Shown: one piece after another, positions 1 through 8,220 of the stretch | How the letters are laid out: every line of letters begins with the position of its first letter | Position numbering within the stretch: position 1 is the stretch's first letter | From: Pseudomonas sp. B21-056 | Lineage (GTDB): Bacteria > Pseudomonadota > Gammaproteobacteria > Pseudomonadales > Pseudomonadaceae | NCBI RefSeq assembly: GCF_026016325.1 | Contig: NZ_CP087203.1 | Span: 1,860,001-1,924,000, forward strand | Reading direction: 5' to 3' | DNA length: 64,000 nucleotides | Notes under the pieces: model-generated | Seen by the model: the letters and a program-made list of their open reading frames with translations, nothing else | Told to the model about the DNA's origin: nothing | Databases searched by the model: none | Translations under genes and position numbers: made by a program

Positions 1-93
1 ATCTGTCAGCCTCTTTGGCCGGAATGAGCGCTGTGCCGTTCAGCCCGGCTGGTTAAGATCCCTTCATTCTTTTCCCACGCTTTCGAGGTTGCC

Positions 94-891
94 ATGCGCT
101 TTTCCGATTTGATCGATGCCGTGCGCCGTCAGCCAGACGCCGTGACCATCGCGCCTGAATGGGGCCAGGGGCGCGCCACTTTTGGTGGGCTGGTGGCGGC
201 GCTGCAATATGAGGCGATGCGTGCGCGGGTGCCGGCGGATCGTCCGGTGCGTTCGCTGGCGATCACCTTCGTCGGCCCGGTCGAACCGGACGTGCCTGTC
301 AGCTTCGAAGTCGAGGTATTGCGTGAAGGCAAGGCGGTCAGCCAGGTGCAGGGGCGTGCGGTGCAGAACGGCCAGGTGGTGACTGTGGTGCAAGGCAGCT
401 TCGGTGCATCGCGTGCCTCCGTGGTGGCGGTGGAGGCCGACCCTGCGCCTGAGTTCAAAAGTGTCGAGCACTGCCAGGAGCTGCCGTACATCAAGGGCGG
501 CACGCCGGAATTCATGCGTCACCTGGCGATGTGCTGGAGTGTCGGTGGCCTGCCGTTCACCGGCAATAAATCCCGCAGCATGGGCGGCTGGGTGCGGCTA
601 CGTGGGGATATAAAGCAAGAGCCGCTCAACGAAGCCCACATTCTCGCGCTGGTGGATGCCTGGCCGCCGGCGTTGCTGCCTCACCTGACGCAAATGGCGC
701 CAGGCAGCACGCTCACCTGGACCATTGAGTTTGTCCAACCTGTGTTGGCGTTGACGACGCTGGACTGGTGCAAATACCTGGCCGAGATCGAGTACGCCCA
801 GGATGGCTACGGTCATGTCGCTGCGAAGTTCTGGAGCGCCGATGGCCGCCTGATTGCCATGAGCCGGCAGACCGTGACGATTTTCGGCTGA
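94..891 (+). CDS. Acyl-CoA thioesterase-like protein (double hotdog)
   Basis: The 265-residue protein has the layout of the TesB-like/4HBT_3 thioesterases: an N-terminal hotdog half starting about residue 15, with a GGLVAAL helix region, and a second half ending in the typical AMSRQTVTIFG tail. Such proteins hydrolyse acyl-CoA thioesters in the cytoplasm. The substrate cannot be read from the sequence. The ATG is preceded by GAGG six bases upstream. It is the first gene of the window, so any upstream partner is out of view. No signal peptide or membrane segment is present. Confidence 0.8.
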   Translation: MRFSDLIDAVRRQPDAVTIAPEWGQGRATFGGLVAALQYEAMRARVPADRPVRSLAITFVGPVEPDVPVSFEVEVLREGKAVSQVQGRAVQNGQVVTVVQGSFGASRASVVAVEADPAPEFKSVEHCQELPYIKGGTPEFMRHLAMCWSVGGLPFTGNKSRSMGGWVRLRGDIKQEPLNEAHILALVDAWPPALLPHLTQMAPGSTLTWTIEFVQPVLALTTLDWCKYLAEIEYAQDGYGHVAAKFWSADGRLIAMSRQTVTIFG

Positions 892-904
892 GGTACGCGG
901 GCGC

Positions 905-1111
905 TCAGTGAGCGTGGTGCAGCAGTCCCAGCGAAGCGAATACCGCGATGATGCCGATGCTGATGTCCGCCAGGTTCAGGCTGAGCACGCCCGAGATGAT
1001 CAGCAACGATGCGATGATGAGCAAGGGTACGGCGATCAGGTGCAACGCCAGTTGAGTCGGATGGCCGGTGTGCCATTGCCAGGCCGGAAGGGTGGGGTGA
1101 CGTTTGTGCAT
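905..1111 (-). CDS. Small Mpo1-like (DUF962-type) membrane protein, short form
   Basis: This 68-residue protein carries an HPTQLALHLIAVPL stretch followed by two hydrophobic segments (about residues 20-40 and 45-63). The pattern resembles the N-terminal half of bacterial Mpo1-like/DUF962 proteins, which from memory are nearer 100 residues, so the C-terminal half appears to be missing. I chose the internal ATG because AAGGA lies eight bases before it; a longer in-frame start at 1147 lacks such a site. It converges on the thioesterase gene with 13 bases between stops. Function is inferred from weak similarity only. Confidence 0.55.
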   Translation of the reverse strand: MHKRHPTLPAWQWHTGHPTQLALHLIAVPLLIIASLLIISGVLSLNLADISIGIIAVFASLGLLHHAH

Positions 1112-1234
1112 GATGCGGTTCCTTATTCCTGACATCGATTGATACAAGAATAGGCATGGCGGTGCAGGGCGGCGAATCGCGGTTGGCTATGGACGCGATA
1201 GCTGGCCGTGACTGTGGAGGTGAGAGTTACTTTT

Positions 1235-1379
1235 GTGGCGAGGGGATTTATCCCCGTTGGGGTGCGAAGCGCCCCTCTCAAAAGCAGCCTTCATAAGACT
1301 TGAAACTTTGGTCGGCTGTGTTGGGGTCGCTGTGCGACCCAGCGGGGCGGTGCGACGTTTCGCTAAATCCCCTCGCCAC
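1235..1379. repeat. REP doublet, family B (GTGGCGAGGGGATTTATCCC)
   Basis: The left arm begins GTGGCGAGGGGATTTATCCC and the right arm ends with its near-complement AAATCCCCTCGCCAC, enclosing GC-rich inner palindromes. It lies between the small membrane protein and the chemoreceptor. The same arms recur at 30696-30796 and 37622-37743. Confidence 0.85.
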
Positions 1380-1414
1380 AGGGGAAGCGCAGTCGAGGCC
1401 CCCCGTACGCAGTT

Positions 1415-2896
1415 CTAAAGTCTGAGCTGCCCGATCGCCTTGCTCAACTCGCCCGCGAGGGTCGCCAGTTCATGGCTGGTGGTAGCCGAATCCACGGTCT
1501 GGCGCACGGTGTTTTCGGTCACGTCGCGAATGCCCACCACCGCCCGGTTCATTTCCTCGGCCACCTGGCTTTGCTGCTCGGCTGCGACAGCGATCTGGGT
1601 GTTGCTCTCGCGCATCTGCGCCACCGCCCCGGTGATCTGCTCCAGCGCCTCGCCGGCCTCGCGGGCCTGTTGTACGCAATCGTCGGCCTTGCAGGAGCTT
1701 TCCTGCATGAAATCCACCGCGTCCTGGGTACCCGCTTGCAGGGCCGACACCATGGTGGTGATTTCATCCGTTGAGGTCTGGACCCGTTTGGCGAGGTTGC
1801 GCACCTCGTCGGCCACCACGGCAAATCCCCGTCCCATCTCCCCGGCCCGCGCCGCTTCGATGGCCGCGTTGAGGGCCAGCAGGTTGGTTTGCTCCGCGAT
1901 GCTGTGGATCACATTGACCACGCTGTTGATCTTCTGACTGTCTTCAGCCAGACGCTGGATCATCTCGGCGGTCTGCTGCACCCCGGAGGACAACCCGGTG
2001 ATCGACTGCTCCACACGATTGACCACTTCGCGGCCATTGCCGGCCAGGGTGTCGGCGGTTTTCGACAGGTCGCGAGTAGCTCCGGCGTGCTGGGCGATGT
2101 GATACACCGTGGCGGACATCTCGTTGATCGCCGTCGCCGCCTGGTCGGTTTCGCTCTGCTGCCCAAGCATGCCGTGGCGAACCTCGCTCATGCTCGAGGC
2201 CAATCGTGCCGCGCCACTGTCCAGTTGGCGGGCGGTGCTGGCCACGGTATCGACCACCCGTTGGTACCCGGCCTGCATGGCATTGAATGCTGCGGCCATC
2301 TGGCCCACTTCATCCTTGCAGGCCAGGGGCACGCGGGCGGACAGGTCACCGGTTTTTTCCACGTGCAGCATCACGTCCTTCAGGGTGTTGAGCTGGCTCA
2401 GCAGAAAGCGGATCAACAACTGCGATGCACCCAGCATTGCCAGCATCAGCACGAACACCGCCACGGCGTACTGGCTGAAACGCTCGCCGAATACCTGGCT
2501 CAGGCTTGCACCCTGGGCCAGGACGGCGAGTTGTTGGCCGTTGCCACGTCGGATGATGTCAGCGCCCAGCAACGGCTGATTCCCGACGAGTGGCTTGGGA
2601 TCCAGATCGACCCAGCCCTGCGCCTGCGACAGTGAAGGCAACGACTGATCGTTGAACACGGGCACCTGGCCTTGCTGGAAAGCCAGCAGGTTATCGGCCC
2701 TGGGCAATGCTTGCCCGGCGGGCCAGGCGCTGAGCAGGCGCGCCTGGGCCTGGGCATTCACCCGGGCCGCATCATTGCGGGCCTGTTGTTCAAGCTGTAC
2801 CGCGTAGAGCACCAGCAGCAAGGTGGTCACGAAGGCGACCGCGTTGACCGCCCAGAATTTGTATTTCAGCGAGATATTGCTAAGCCAGGCACCCAT
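1415..2896 (-). CDS. Methyl-accepting chemotaxis protein
   Basis: The 493-residue protein has a first membrane segment at about residues 11-32, a periplasmic sensor of roughly 115 residues, a second membrane segment near 150-172, a HAMP linker, and a long cytoplasmic signalling coiled coil. The hairpin tip holds the family signature around [20 protein letters not shown] and [13 protein letters not shown]. It should cluster at the pole and control CheA through CheW; the ligand is unknown. The start is the ATG at 2896 (MGAWLSN), preceded by an AGAGAAG stretch. An upstream in-frame codon would give a 15-residue extension with no hydrophobic start and is disfavoured. Confidence 0.93.
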   Translation of the reverse strand: MGAWLSNISLKYKFWAVNAVAFVTTLLLVLYAVQLEQQARNDAARVNAQAQARLLSAWPAGQALPRADNLLAFQQGQVPVFNDQSLPSLSQAQGWVDLDPKPLVGNQPLLGADIIRRGNGQQLAVLAQGASLSQVFGERFSQYAVAVFVLMLAMLGASQLLIRFLLSQLNTLKDVMLHVEKTGDLSARVPLACKDEVGQMAAAFNAMQAGYQRVVDTVASTARQLDSGAARLASSMSEVRHGMLGQQSETDQAATAINEMSATVYHIAQHAGATRDLSKTADTLAGNGREVVNRVEQSITGLSSGVQQTAEMIQRLAEDSQKINSVVNVIHSIAEQTNLLALNAAIEAARAGEMGRGFAVVADEVRNLAKRVQTSTDEITTMVSALQAGTQDAVDFMQESSCKADDCVQQAREAGEALEQITGAVAQMRESNTQIAVAAEQQSQVAEEMNRAVVGIRDVTENTVRQTVDSATTSHELATLAGELSKAIGQLRL

Positions 2897-3031
2897 GGAA
2901 GGTCTTCTCTGATAGCGGAAACAGTTTTGGCAAGGTGCCATTATTCTGCCGCTATCCGGGGGGCTGGAGTTTTGATGTGGGTCAACAGATGGAGCCGAGG
3001 GCTGGCCAGAAGCTTTTGTAGAAGGGCCCCT

Positions 3032-3118
3032 GTGGGAGCGAGCCTGCTCGCGATAGCGGTGGGTCAGTCACCTATCTGCAAGCTGACTAACCGCCATCGC
3101 GAGCAGGCTCGCTCCCAC
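3032..3118. repeat. REP doublet, family A (GTGGGAGCGAGCCTGCTCGC)
   Basis: Two inverted copies of the GTGGGAGCGAGCCTGCTCGCGATAGCGG-type palindrome face each other across about 30 bases, between the chemoreceptor and tatD genes. The family recurs at 12400, 24382, 28331, 32851 and 50285. Confidence 0.9.
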
Positions 3119-3134
3119 AAGGGATTCGGGGGGC

Positions 3135-3941
3135 TCAGGAGATCGTGGGCAACCCGAAGAAGGCCCGTGCGCATGCCGTGCTGTGAGCTGCCAGGTCTTC
3201 CTGGGTTTCGCCTCGATGCAAGGCGACTTCGCGCAAGACTTCCGTCAGGTAGGCCGGCTCATTGCGACCGTTCTTCGGTTTGGGGCGCAGGGTGCGGGGC
3301 AGCAGGTAGGGTGCATCGCTTTCGAGCATCAGCCGGCCGCGAGGGATCTCGCGTACCAACGGATGCAGGTGCGTGCCTCGGCGTTCATCGCAGACCCAGC
3401 CGGTGATGCCGATGTGCAAATCCAGGTCGAGGTAGCTGAACAGCGCCTTTTTCTCACCGGTAAAGCAATGCACCACCGCGGCCGGCAGCCGGTCGCGGAA
3501 ATCCCGCAGGATCTCCAGCAAGCGCTGGTCGGCGTCGCGTTCGTGAAGGAAGACCGGAAGCTGCAACTCCGCCGCCAGGGCGAGGTGTTCCTCCAGGACT
3601 TTCTCCTGTTGTGGGCGAGGGGAGAAGTCCCGGTTGAAATCCAGTCCGCATTCTCCCACGGCACGGACGTGGCTTTGCTTCAGCAGGTCCTTGAGGTGCC
3701 GGGCGCTGTCGGCGGTCCAGTCGCTGGCGCTGTGGGGATGGATGCCGGCGGTGGAGAACAGGCGCTCGCCGGTCTCATCCAGTTGTTGGCACAGCTCAAG
3801 CGCCTGCTCGCTGCCCTCGACGCTGGTCCCGGTCAGGATCAGTTGGCAGACCCCTGCTTCATAAGCGCGCTCAAGCACCGCCTGGTGTTTGTCGGCGAAA
3901 CTGGGGTTGGTCAGGTTGACGCCGATATCGATGAGTTGCAT
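3135..3941 (-). CDS. tatD: TatD metal-dependent deoxyribonuclease
   Basis: The 268-residue protein matches TatD proper rather than the YcfH/YjjV paralogues: it starts [10 protein letters not shown], without the usual HxH, and shares [34 protein letters not shown] and SDAPYLLPR. These blocks carry the metal-binding His, Glu and Asp residues of the TIM-barrel amidohydrolase fold. TatD enzymes act as 3'-5' exonucleases in DNA repair and turnover. The start at 3941 has GAGGT about six bases upstream. The gene stands alone, tail towards a REP doublet and head towards the divergent transglycosylase gene. Confidence 0.93.
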   Translation of the reverse strand: MQLIDIGVNLTNPSFADKHQAVLERAYEAGVCQLILTGTSVEGSEQALELCQQLDETGERLFSTAGIHPHSASDWTADSARHLKDLLKQSHVRAVGECGLDFNRDFSPRPQQEKVLEEHLALAAELQLPVFLHERDADQRLLEILRDFRDRLPAAVVHCFTGEKKALFSYLDLDLHIGITGWVCDERRGTHLHPLVREIPRGRLMLESDAPYLLPRTLRPKPKNGRNEPAYLTEVLREVALHRGETQEDLAAHSTACARAFFGLPTIS

Positions 3942-4176
3942 GGTGCTACCTCGGCCCAAAGGCCGGAAAGCATATCAGAGCTGTAGATTTATAAGAAAAG
4001 CCAAGAACTACAACGAGTTGAGGCTGTCTGTTGAGGCCACGAGACAGGTCGGGTTGGTATAAACGCCATCACTGTGCCAGTCTTGCGCACTTTTCAGCGC
4101 CCCAGGTGCTCTGTTTCTGTCGACCCAAGCCTCATTTTTCAAGAAGGCGGGTCGCGGTATTCCTTCCGGAGAGTGG

Positions 4177-5598
4177 ATGACACGTCCCCAGGTGTTGCTA
4201 CTGCTGTGTTGTTCGCTGCTGCTGCCGATGCCGGCCGAGGCGCGGCTGCCCGGGCCGGTGCAGGCCGTGGCGCCGGGCACGGTGCGTGACCTGGCGCAGA
4301 TCCGCAGCAGTCGCGTACTGAAAGTATTGGTCAATCAAAGCCGCAACAGTTCCGGTGAAGTCCAGGGGCAGCCCATCGGCGTCGAATACCATCGGTTGCG
4401 GGCGTTCGAACAATACCTCAACGGCCATGCCCGGGATGGCCAGGAAATCACCCTCAAGATCATCCCCAAGGCCAAGGACCAGTTGCTCGGTGCCCTGCAG
4501 CGCGGAGAAGGCGACCTTGTGGCCCCGGGTGAGCTGCTCGAGCCCCTGGCCAGTCACGCGGTCAGTGCCAGCGATCCGATTCGCAGCGGCGTGCCGTTGA
4601 TGCTGGTGGGCATCAAGGGCGAGAAACGCTACACGCGGGTGGAACAGTTGTCCGGCAAGACCCTGGCCTTGCCCAACGGCAGTGCGGCGGGGGATGCGGT
4701 GGGCCAGATCAACCAGAAGCTGGCGCTGCTCAAGTTATCGCCGGTGAAGATCGAATGGGTCGACCCCACCCTGGCGGTGGAGGATGTGCTGGAAATGGTC
4801 CAGGGCGGCATTTTCCACCTGACCATCGTCGAGCAACCCATCGCCGAGCGCTGGGGCAAGATCCTGCCCAAGCTGCGTTTCGACCGCCAGGTGCTGATCG
4901 GTGAGCCGGATGACGAGCACTGGTTCGTTCGCCGCGACGCCGCGATGTTGCGGGCGAGCATCAACGGCTTCCTGACGACTTACAAGGTACCGTCCAACGA
5001 GGACGCTGCGTTCCTGCGCATCTACCGGCGTTTGTACCAGGTTCATTATCCGCTGGCCCGGGCCGACCGCCAGCGGCTGGAGAAACTGCGCCCGGTGCTG
5101 CAAAAGCATGCCGAGGCCCAGGACATGGACTGGCTCAACCTGGCGGCCCTGGCCTTCAAGGAGTCCGCCCTGCAACCCAGCGCCCGCAGCGGCAGCGGTC
5201 CCACCGGGCTGATGCAGATCACCCCGGCGGCGGCCCAGCGGGTCGGGGTCGGCAACATTCAGAACCTGGACGCCAATGTCCAGGCCGGTGCCAAATACCT
5301 GGCCATGATCCGCCGCAAGTTTTTCTCCAGTCCCAAGCTCAACGAGCGCGAACGCATGGCTTTTGTGCTGGCTGCCTACAATATGGGACCCGAGCGTGTT
5401 CAGGGCATGCGTGCCGAGGCCCGGCGGCGGGGTTTGAATCCCAACCAGTGGTTTTTCCAGGTCGAGCGCATTGCCATGGAGCAGGTGGGAATGGGCGCCG
5501 TCAGCTACGTTAATAGTGTGAACAAATACTATCTGGCGTTTGATCGGGAGCGGGAGTCGTTGGAACCGAAGAGTCAAAAGGTTGCACTGCGCAAGTGA
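4177..5598 (+). CDS. mltF2: MltF-type membrane-bound lytic transglycosylase
   Basis: The 473-residue protein has a cleavable signal peptide (about residues 1-22, ending PAEA), an ABC-type solute-binding module (about 45-270) and a C-terminal SLT lytic transglycosylase domain (about 305-460). The SLT part shows the catalytic glutamate in FKESALQP, the GLMQITPAAA block and the AAYNMGPERV block. It would cleave the MurNAc-GlcNAc bond of peptidoglycan in the periplasm, with the N-terminal module modulating activity. Among P. aeruginosa proteins the layout and the neighbouring chemoreceptor recall MltF2; the symbol rests on that memory. GGAG lies upstream of the ATG. Confidence 0.85.
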   Translation: MTRPQVLLLLCCSLLLPMPAEARLPGPVQAVAPGTVRDLAQIRSSRVLKVLVNQSRNSSGEVQGQPIGVEYHRLRAFEQYLNGHARDGQEITLKIIPKAKDQLLGALQRGEGDLVAPGELLEPLASHAVSASDPIRSGVPLMLVGIKGEKRYTRVEQLSGKTLALPNGSAAGDAVGQINQKLALLKLSPVKIEWVDPTLAVEDVLEMVQGGIFHLTIVEQPIAERWGKILPKLRFDRQVLIGEPDDEHWFVRRDAAMLRASINGFLTTYKVPSNEDAAFLRIYRRLYQVHYPLARADRQRLEKLRPVLQKHAEAQDMDWLNLAALAFKESALQPSARSGSGPTGLMQITPAAAQRVGVGNIQNLDANVQAGAKYLAMIRRKFFSSPKLNERERMAFVLAAYNMGPERVQGMRAEARRRGLNPNQWFFQVERIAMEQVGMGAVSYVNSVNKYYLAFDRERESLEPKSQKVALRK

Positions 5599-5697
5599 TC
5601 GAATAAATAGATTTGTATAACGGATTTTTTGCGCTTTTCACATGAGTTTTACTGATTAATATGGCGGCCAACCCTACATTCCCAAGGAAACGAACCT

Positions 5698-6132
5698 ATG
5701 AGCTCCTTCATCAACAAAATCCTGTCTACCCGTGCCGGCTACGGCCTGACCGTCCTGCGCATTGCGGTCGGTGTCATTTTCGCTGCTCACGGCTCGCAGA
5801 AACTCTTCGGTCTGTTCGGTGGCTATGGCCTGGCGGGCACCGCGCAGTGGATGGAAAGCATCGGCCTGACACCGGGTTACGTGATGGCCACATTGGCCGG
5901 TGGCACCGAGTTTTTCGCCGGACTGGCCTTGATCATTGGCCTGCTGGCTCGTCCGGCGGCACTGGGGCTGTCCGTCCTGTCCCTGGTGGCAATTTTTTCC
6001 GTGCACATCGGCAACGGCCTGTTCATGGCCAACAACGGTTATGAGTTTGCCCTGGCGTTGCTGGCCGCGAGCATTGCGGTGTTGATCGAAGGGGCAGGCA
6101 AGCTGTCGGTCGACCGCGCCATCGCCGGCTGA
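5698..6132 (+). CDS. DoxX family membrane protein
   Basis: The 144-residue protein has four hydrophobic segments and the DoxX signature: RIAVGVIFAAHGSQKLFG near the N-terminus followed by a GGTEFFAGLALIIGLLARPAA block. DoxX proteins are inner-membrane proteins related to quinone oxidoreductase subunits, often linked to redox stress; the exact role is unclear. AAGGAAA lies upstream of the ATG. A good rho-independent terminator follows, so the gene looks monocistronic. Confidence 0.85.
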   Translation: MSSFINKILSTRAGYGLTVLRIAVGVIFAAHGSQKLFGLFGGYGLAGTAQWMESIGLTPGYVMATLAGGTEFFAGLALIIGLLARPAALGLSVLSLVAIFSVHIGNGLFMANNGYEFALALLAASIAVLIEGAGKLSVDRAIAG

Positions 6133-6154
6133 TCGTCGCGTCGAACCGCCGAAG

Positions 6155-6179
6155 GGCCCGTCTGGTACGGGCCTTTTTT
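6155..6179 (+). terminator. Rho-independent terminator after doxX
   Basis: A GGCCCGT/ACGGGCC stem with a five-base loop is followed directly by six T residues, 23 bases after the doxX stop codon. Confidence 0.9.
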
Positions 6180-6193
6180 GTGAGCGCAGATTC

Positions 6194-6223
6194 TTGACAC
6201 TGGCCCGTCGGCTTCTCTAGGAT
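6194..6223 (+). promoter_or_regulatory. Strong sigma-70 promoter TTGACA-18-TAGGAT
   Basis: A perfect -35 box TTGACA (6194-6199) is separated by 18 bases from a good -10 box TAGGAT (6218-6223). Transcription would begin near 6230, leaving an untranslated leader of about 150 bases before the ATG at 6384. Confidence 0.75.
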
Positions 6224-6229
6224 GCTGCT

Positions 6230-6383
6230 CATGCGCCGATTTAAACAGCTACTTGCGGGGCGCCAGGTGACTCATCCAGTCACCGTCAGAAGCCTGGAAC
6301 AGGCTTCGAAATACCGCTAAAGCGCTGGTTCGGTGTTGCCTCTCACCTGCCATGCAGACTTTTTGAGGCAGAGACACGACACG
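6230..6383 (+). promoter_or_regulatory. Multi-hairpin 5' leader, candidate riboswitch or other cis-regulatory RNA
   Basis: The leader contains four successive stems readable by eye: GCGCC/GGCGC (6233-6237 with 6259-6263), GGTGACT/AGTCACC (6266-6272 with 6278-6284), GAAGCCTG/CAGGCTTC (6289-6296 with 6300-6307) and TGCCTC/GAGGCA (6337-6342 with 6365-6370). The last stem covers the only GAGG that could serve as ribosome site for the ATG at 6384, although that GAGG is 15 bases away. I do not recognise it as a named riboswitch class. Ligand and mode of action are unknown. Confidence 0.5.
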
Positions 6384-6692
6384 ATGAACGCACCCAGCCC
6401 CCTTGTACGTCTTGCGCCGATCACGGCGAGCCTTCTGCAACGCAATCCAAAAATCCTTTTGGGCGGTACCCATCAGCCAACGCTGTTGCGCTATCTCGAC
6501 GGCTGGCCGCGACGCAGCCACGGGCCCGCGGCGTTCCTGATCCAGTTCGTCGAAGACGGCGAGTCCCTGGCGCGTTTTGCCAACGACAGTTTCGATCTGG
6601 CGGTCATTCAGTCGCCCAGCGCAGCGGATGCTCCTGAGATGATCCGGCAGTTGACCCGTGTGGCGCGGCAAGGGCTGATCACCCGGCGTTGA
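6384..6692 (+). CDS. Short protein resembling the end of a class I methyltransferase
   Basis: The 102-residue protein (MNAPSPLVRL start) ends in SFDLAVIQSP followed by MIRQLTRVARQGLI. This recalls the strand-helix-strand near the C-terminus of SAM-dependent methyltransferases (a DLV-type strand, then an RVL-type block). No glycine-rich SAM-binding motif is visible, so catalysis is doubtful and it could be a remnant or a regulatory protein. It is read from a strong promoter through a folded leader. Its last 14 bases overlap the convergent PI-PLC-like gene. An in-frame start at 6333 would lie within the folded leader. Confidence 0.5.
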   Translation: MNAPSPLVRLAPITASLLQRNPKILLGGTHQPTLLRYLDGWPRRSHGPAAFLIQFVEDGESLARFANDSFDLAVIQSPSAADAPEMIRQLTRVARQGLITRR

Positions 6693-7566
6693 GGCTGTCT
6701 GGCCTGGTCATCGCCCTGAGTCCGTTGGCGTGCATGCAGTTGAATACAATTCGGCTGCGGGTCGACCAGTCGGTGTTGATGATGTGGAAGCGCTGGATAT
6801 AGCTGTTGATATCCCTGGACTCGAACCATTCATCTATCTTCTGACTGAAGTCGTCGGGAAGATGAAAGGGCAGCACATATTTGGCGCATTGTATCGAGCG
6901 CAACAGGAAGTCGGGTTTCTTCCTGCTGGATTGCTCGTCCATGAATGTCTTCAAGTCCGCGGTGGTGTTCAGATTCCGACCGCTCCATTGATGCTCCACG
7001 CCTTTCCAGTACTTTGCCCTGACGCGATGGTTATAGGAAATAACAACTGTTCTCTCTGGACGATGGGTCCATATATCGCCCAGTGTTGAACGCCGCCAGT
7101 TTCGCGGGATCAATCGTTGCCCGATTTTTGAATTGATCAGCCTGTGCAATTCCCGGTGGATGGCTCGATTGAAATGCTTGAACTTATGAAAATTCAAGAT
7201 AACGATTTCTTTTGCCCTGGCGGCCTTGTTGTCGGGGTCATCGTAAAAAGCATTCAACGACGCCAGAACGTCGTCGCCCACCGTGCGTCCGGAGGAGGCG
7301 AGGTGAAACAATTGAAAGCGTTTGTCGCTGCCGACGGGAGCATTGGCGGAGAACACCACGCGCAGGTCGAGCACGCGAAAGCCTGCCAGGATCTGCTCGA
7401 TGATCGGCACGTCCTGGGTTTTTTCCTGGGGTAACGTAAAGTTGGACGCTTTCTTGTCTGCGCCGGAGTCATGGGTGCCGGGCAGAATAAGTTCGTCGAT
7501 ACGCAGTTTGTACAACTGAGGGGTGTTGTACATCCAGCAGTCCAATCCATGGTGGGTAACTTTCAT
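6679..7566 (-). CDS. Phosphatidylinositol-specific phospholipase C-like protein (PI-PLC X domain)
   Basis: The 295-residue protein shows the catalytic signature of bacterial PI-PLC: LPGTHDSG (His32, Asp33), GFRVLDLR (Arg69) and LFHLASSG (His88, the likely second catalytic His), then the EIVILNF strand. Members cleave phosphatidylinositol or GPI anchors. There is no signal peptide or membrane segment, so export would need another route or the substrate is intracellular. GC is clearly lower than its neighbours: 43-53% in four hand-counted lines, against about 70% in one line of the neighbouring permease gene. AAGGA lies nine bases before the ATG. It looks horizontally acquired and has no partner gene. 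Confidence 0.75.
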   Translation of the reverse strand: MKVTHHGLDCWMYNTPQLYKLRIDELILPGTHDSGADKKASNFTLPQEKTQDVPIIEQILAGFRVLDLRVVFSANAPVGSDKRFQLFHLASSGRTVGDDVLASLNAFYDDPDNKAARAKEIVILNFHKFKHFNRAIHRELHRLINSKIGQRLIPRNWRRSTLGDIWTHRPERTVVISYNHRVRAKYWKGVEHQWSGRNLNTTADLKTFMDEQSSRKKPDFLLRSIQCAKYVLPFHLPDDFSQKIDEWFESRDINSYIQRFHIINTDWSTRSRIVFNCMHANGLRAMTRPDSLNAG

Positions 7567-7688
7567 GATTATTCATCCTTGAATAATGTTCTGGGCGAAA
7601 GGCACGACGCAGCGTGCGCCAGTCATTTTGCGCAGCGCTGTAAGCTTGTCAAAGATTCAAGTTTGCTGGGATGTTTCAGGCGGGCGGC

Positions 7689-8186
7689 TTATGGATAACT
7701 GATATCCACGATGTACACCAGTTTCTCGCCCGTCGGTGTCTGCACCCTGACTTCAGCGTCCAGGGCCTTGCCAATCAGTGCTCGCGCCAGCGGCGAATCG
7801 ATGCTGATCAGGTTCTGTTTCAAATCCAGCTCGTCAGGCCCGACGATGCGATAGCGGGCCTCATTGCCGTCCTCATCCTCGACCGTGACCCAGGCGCCGA
7901 AGTACACCTTGTTCGGGTCGCTGGGTTTGTCACTGACAACTTTGAGTGCTTCCAGGCGCTTGGTGAGGAAGCGGACGCGGCTGTCGATTTCACGCAGCAT
8001 TTTCTTGCCGTAGGTGTATTCGGCATTTTCCGAGCGATCCCCCTGGGCCGCCGCTTCGCTGACGGCCTGGGTCACTTGCGGGCGGCGTACATGCCAGAGC
8101 TCATGGAATTCGGCGCGCATCCGCGCCTCGCCCTCGGGGGTGATCAGCGCGGTGCCGGCGGTGCGAGGTGGGCGATAACGGCTCAT
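7689..8186 (-). CDS. greB: Transcription elongation factor GreB
   Basis: The 165-residue protein has the N-terminal coiled coil with the acidic tip [14 protein letters not shown], which projects into the RNA polymerase secondary channel to promote transcript cleavage, and a C-terminal FKBP-like domain with [16 protein letters not shown]. The [11 protein letters not shown] and [14 protein letters not shown] blocks are typical of GreB rather than GreA. It follows the ABC transporter permease on the same strand after 34 bases and may share its transcript. Confidence 0.93.
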   Translation of the reverse strand: MSRYRPPRTAGTALITPEGEARMRAEFHELWHVRRPQVTQAVSEAAAQGDRSENAEYTYGKKMLREIDSRVRFLTKRLEALKVVSDKPSDPNKVYFGAWVTVEDEDGNEARYRIVGPDELDLKQNLISIDSPLARALIGKALDAEVRVQTPTGEKLVYIVDISYP

Positions 8187-8220
8187 GGCAACTTCTTGTG
8201 GTGGTGAGGACGGGAGTCTA

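Noticed and set aside
3032..3118. REP doublets considered as CRISPR repeats or rho-independent terminators
   Set aside because: Units are paired inverted arms, not regularly spaced direct repeats, and they lack the T run needed for intrinsic termination.
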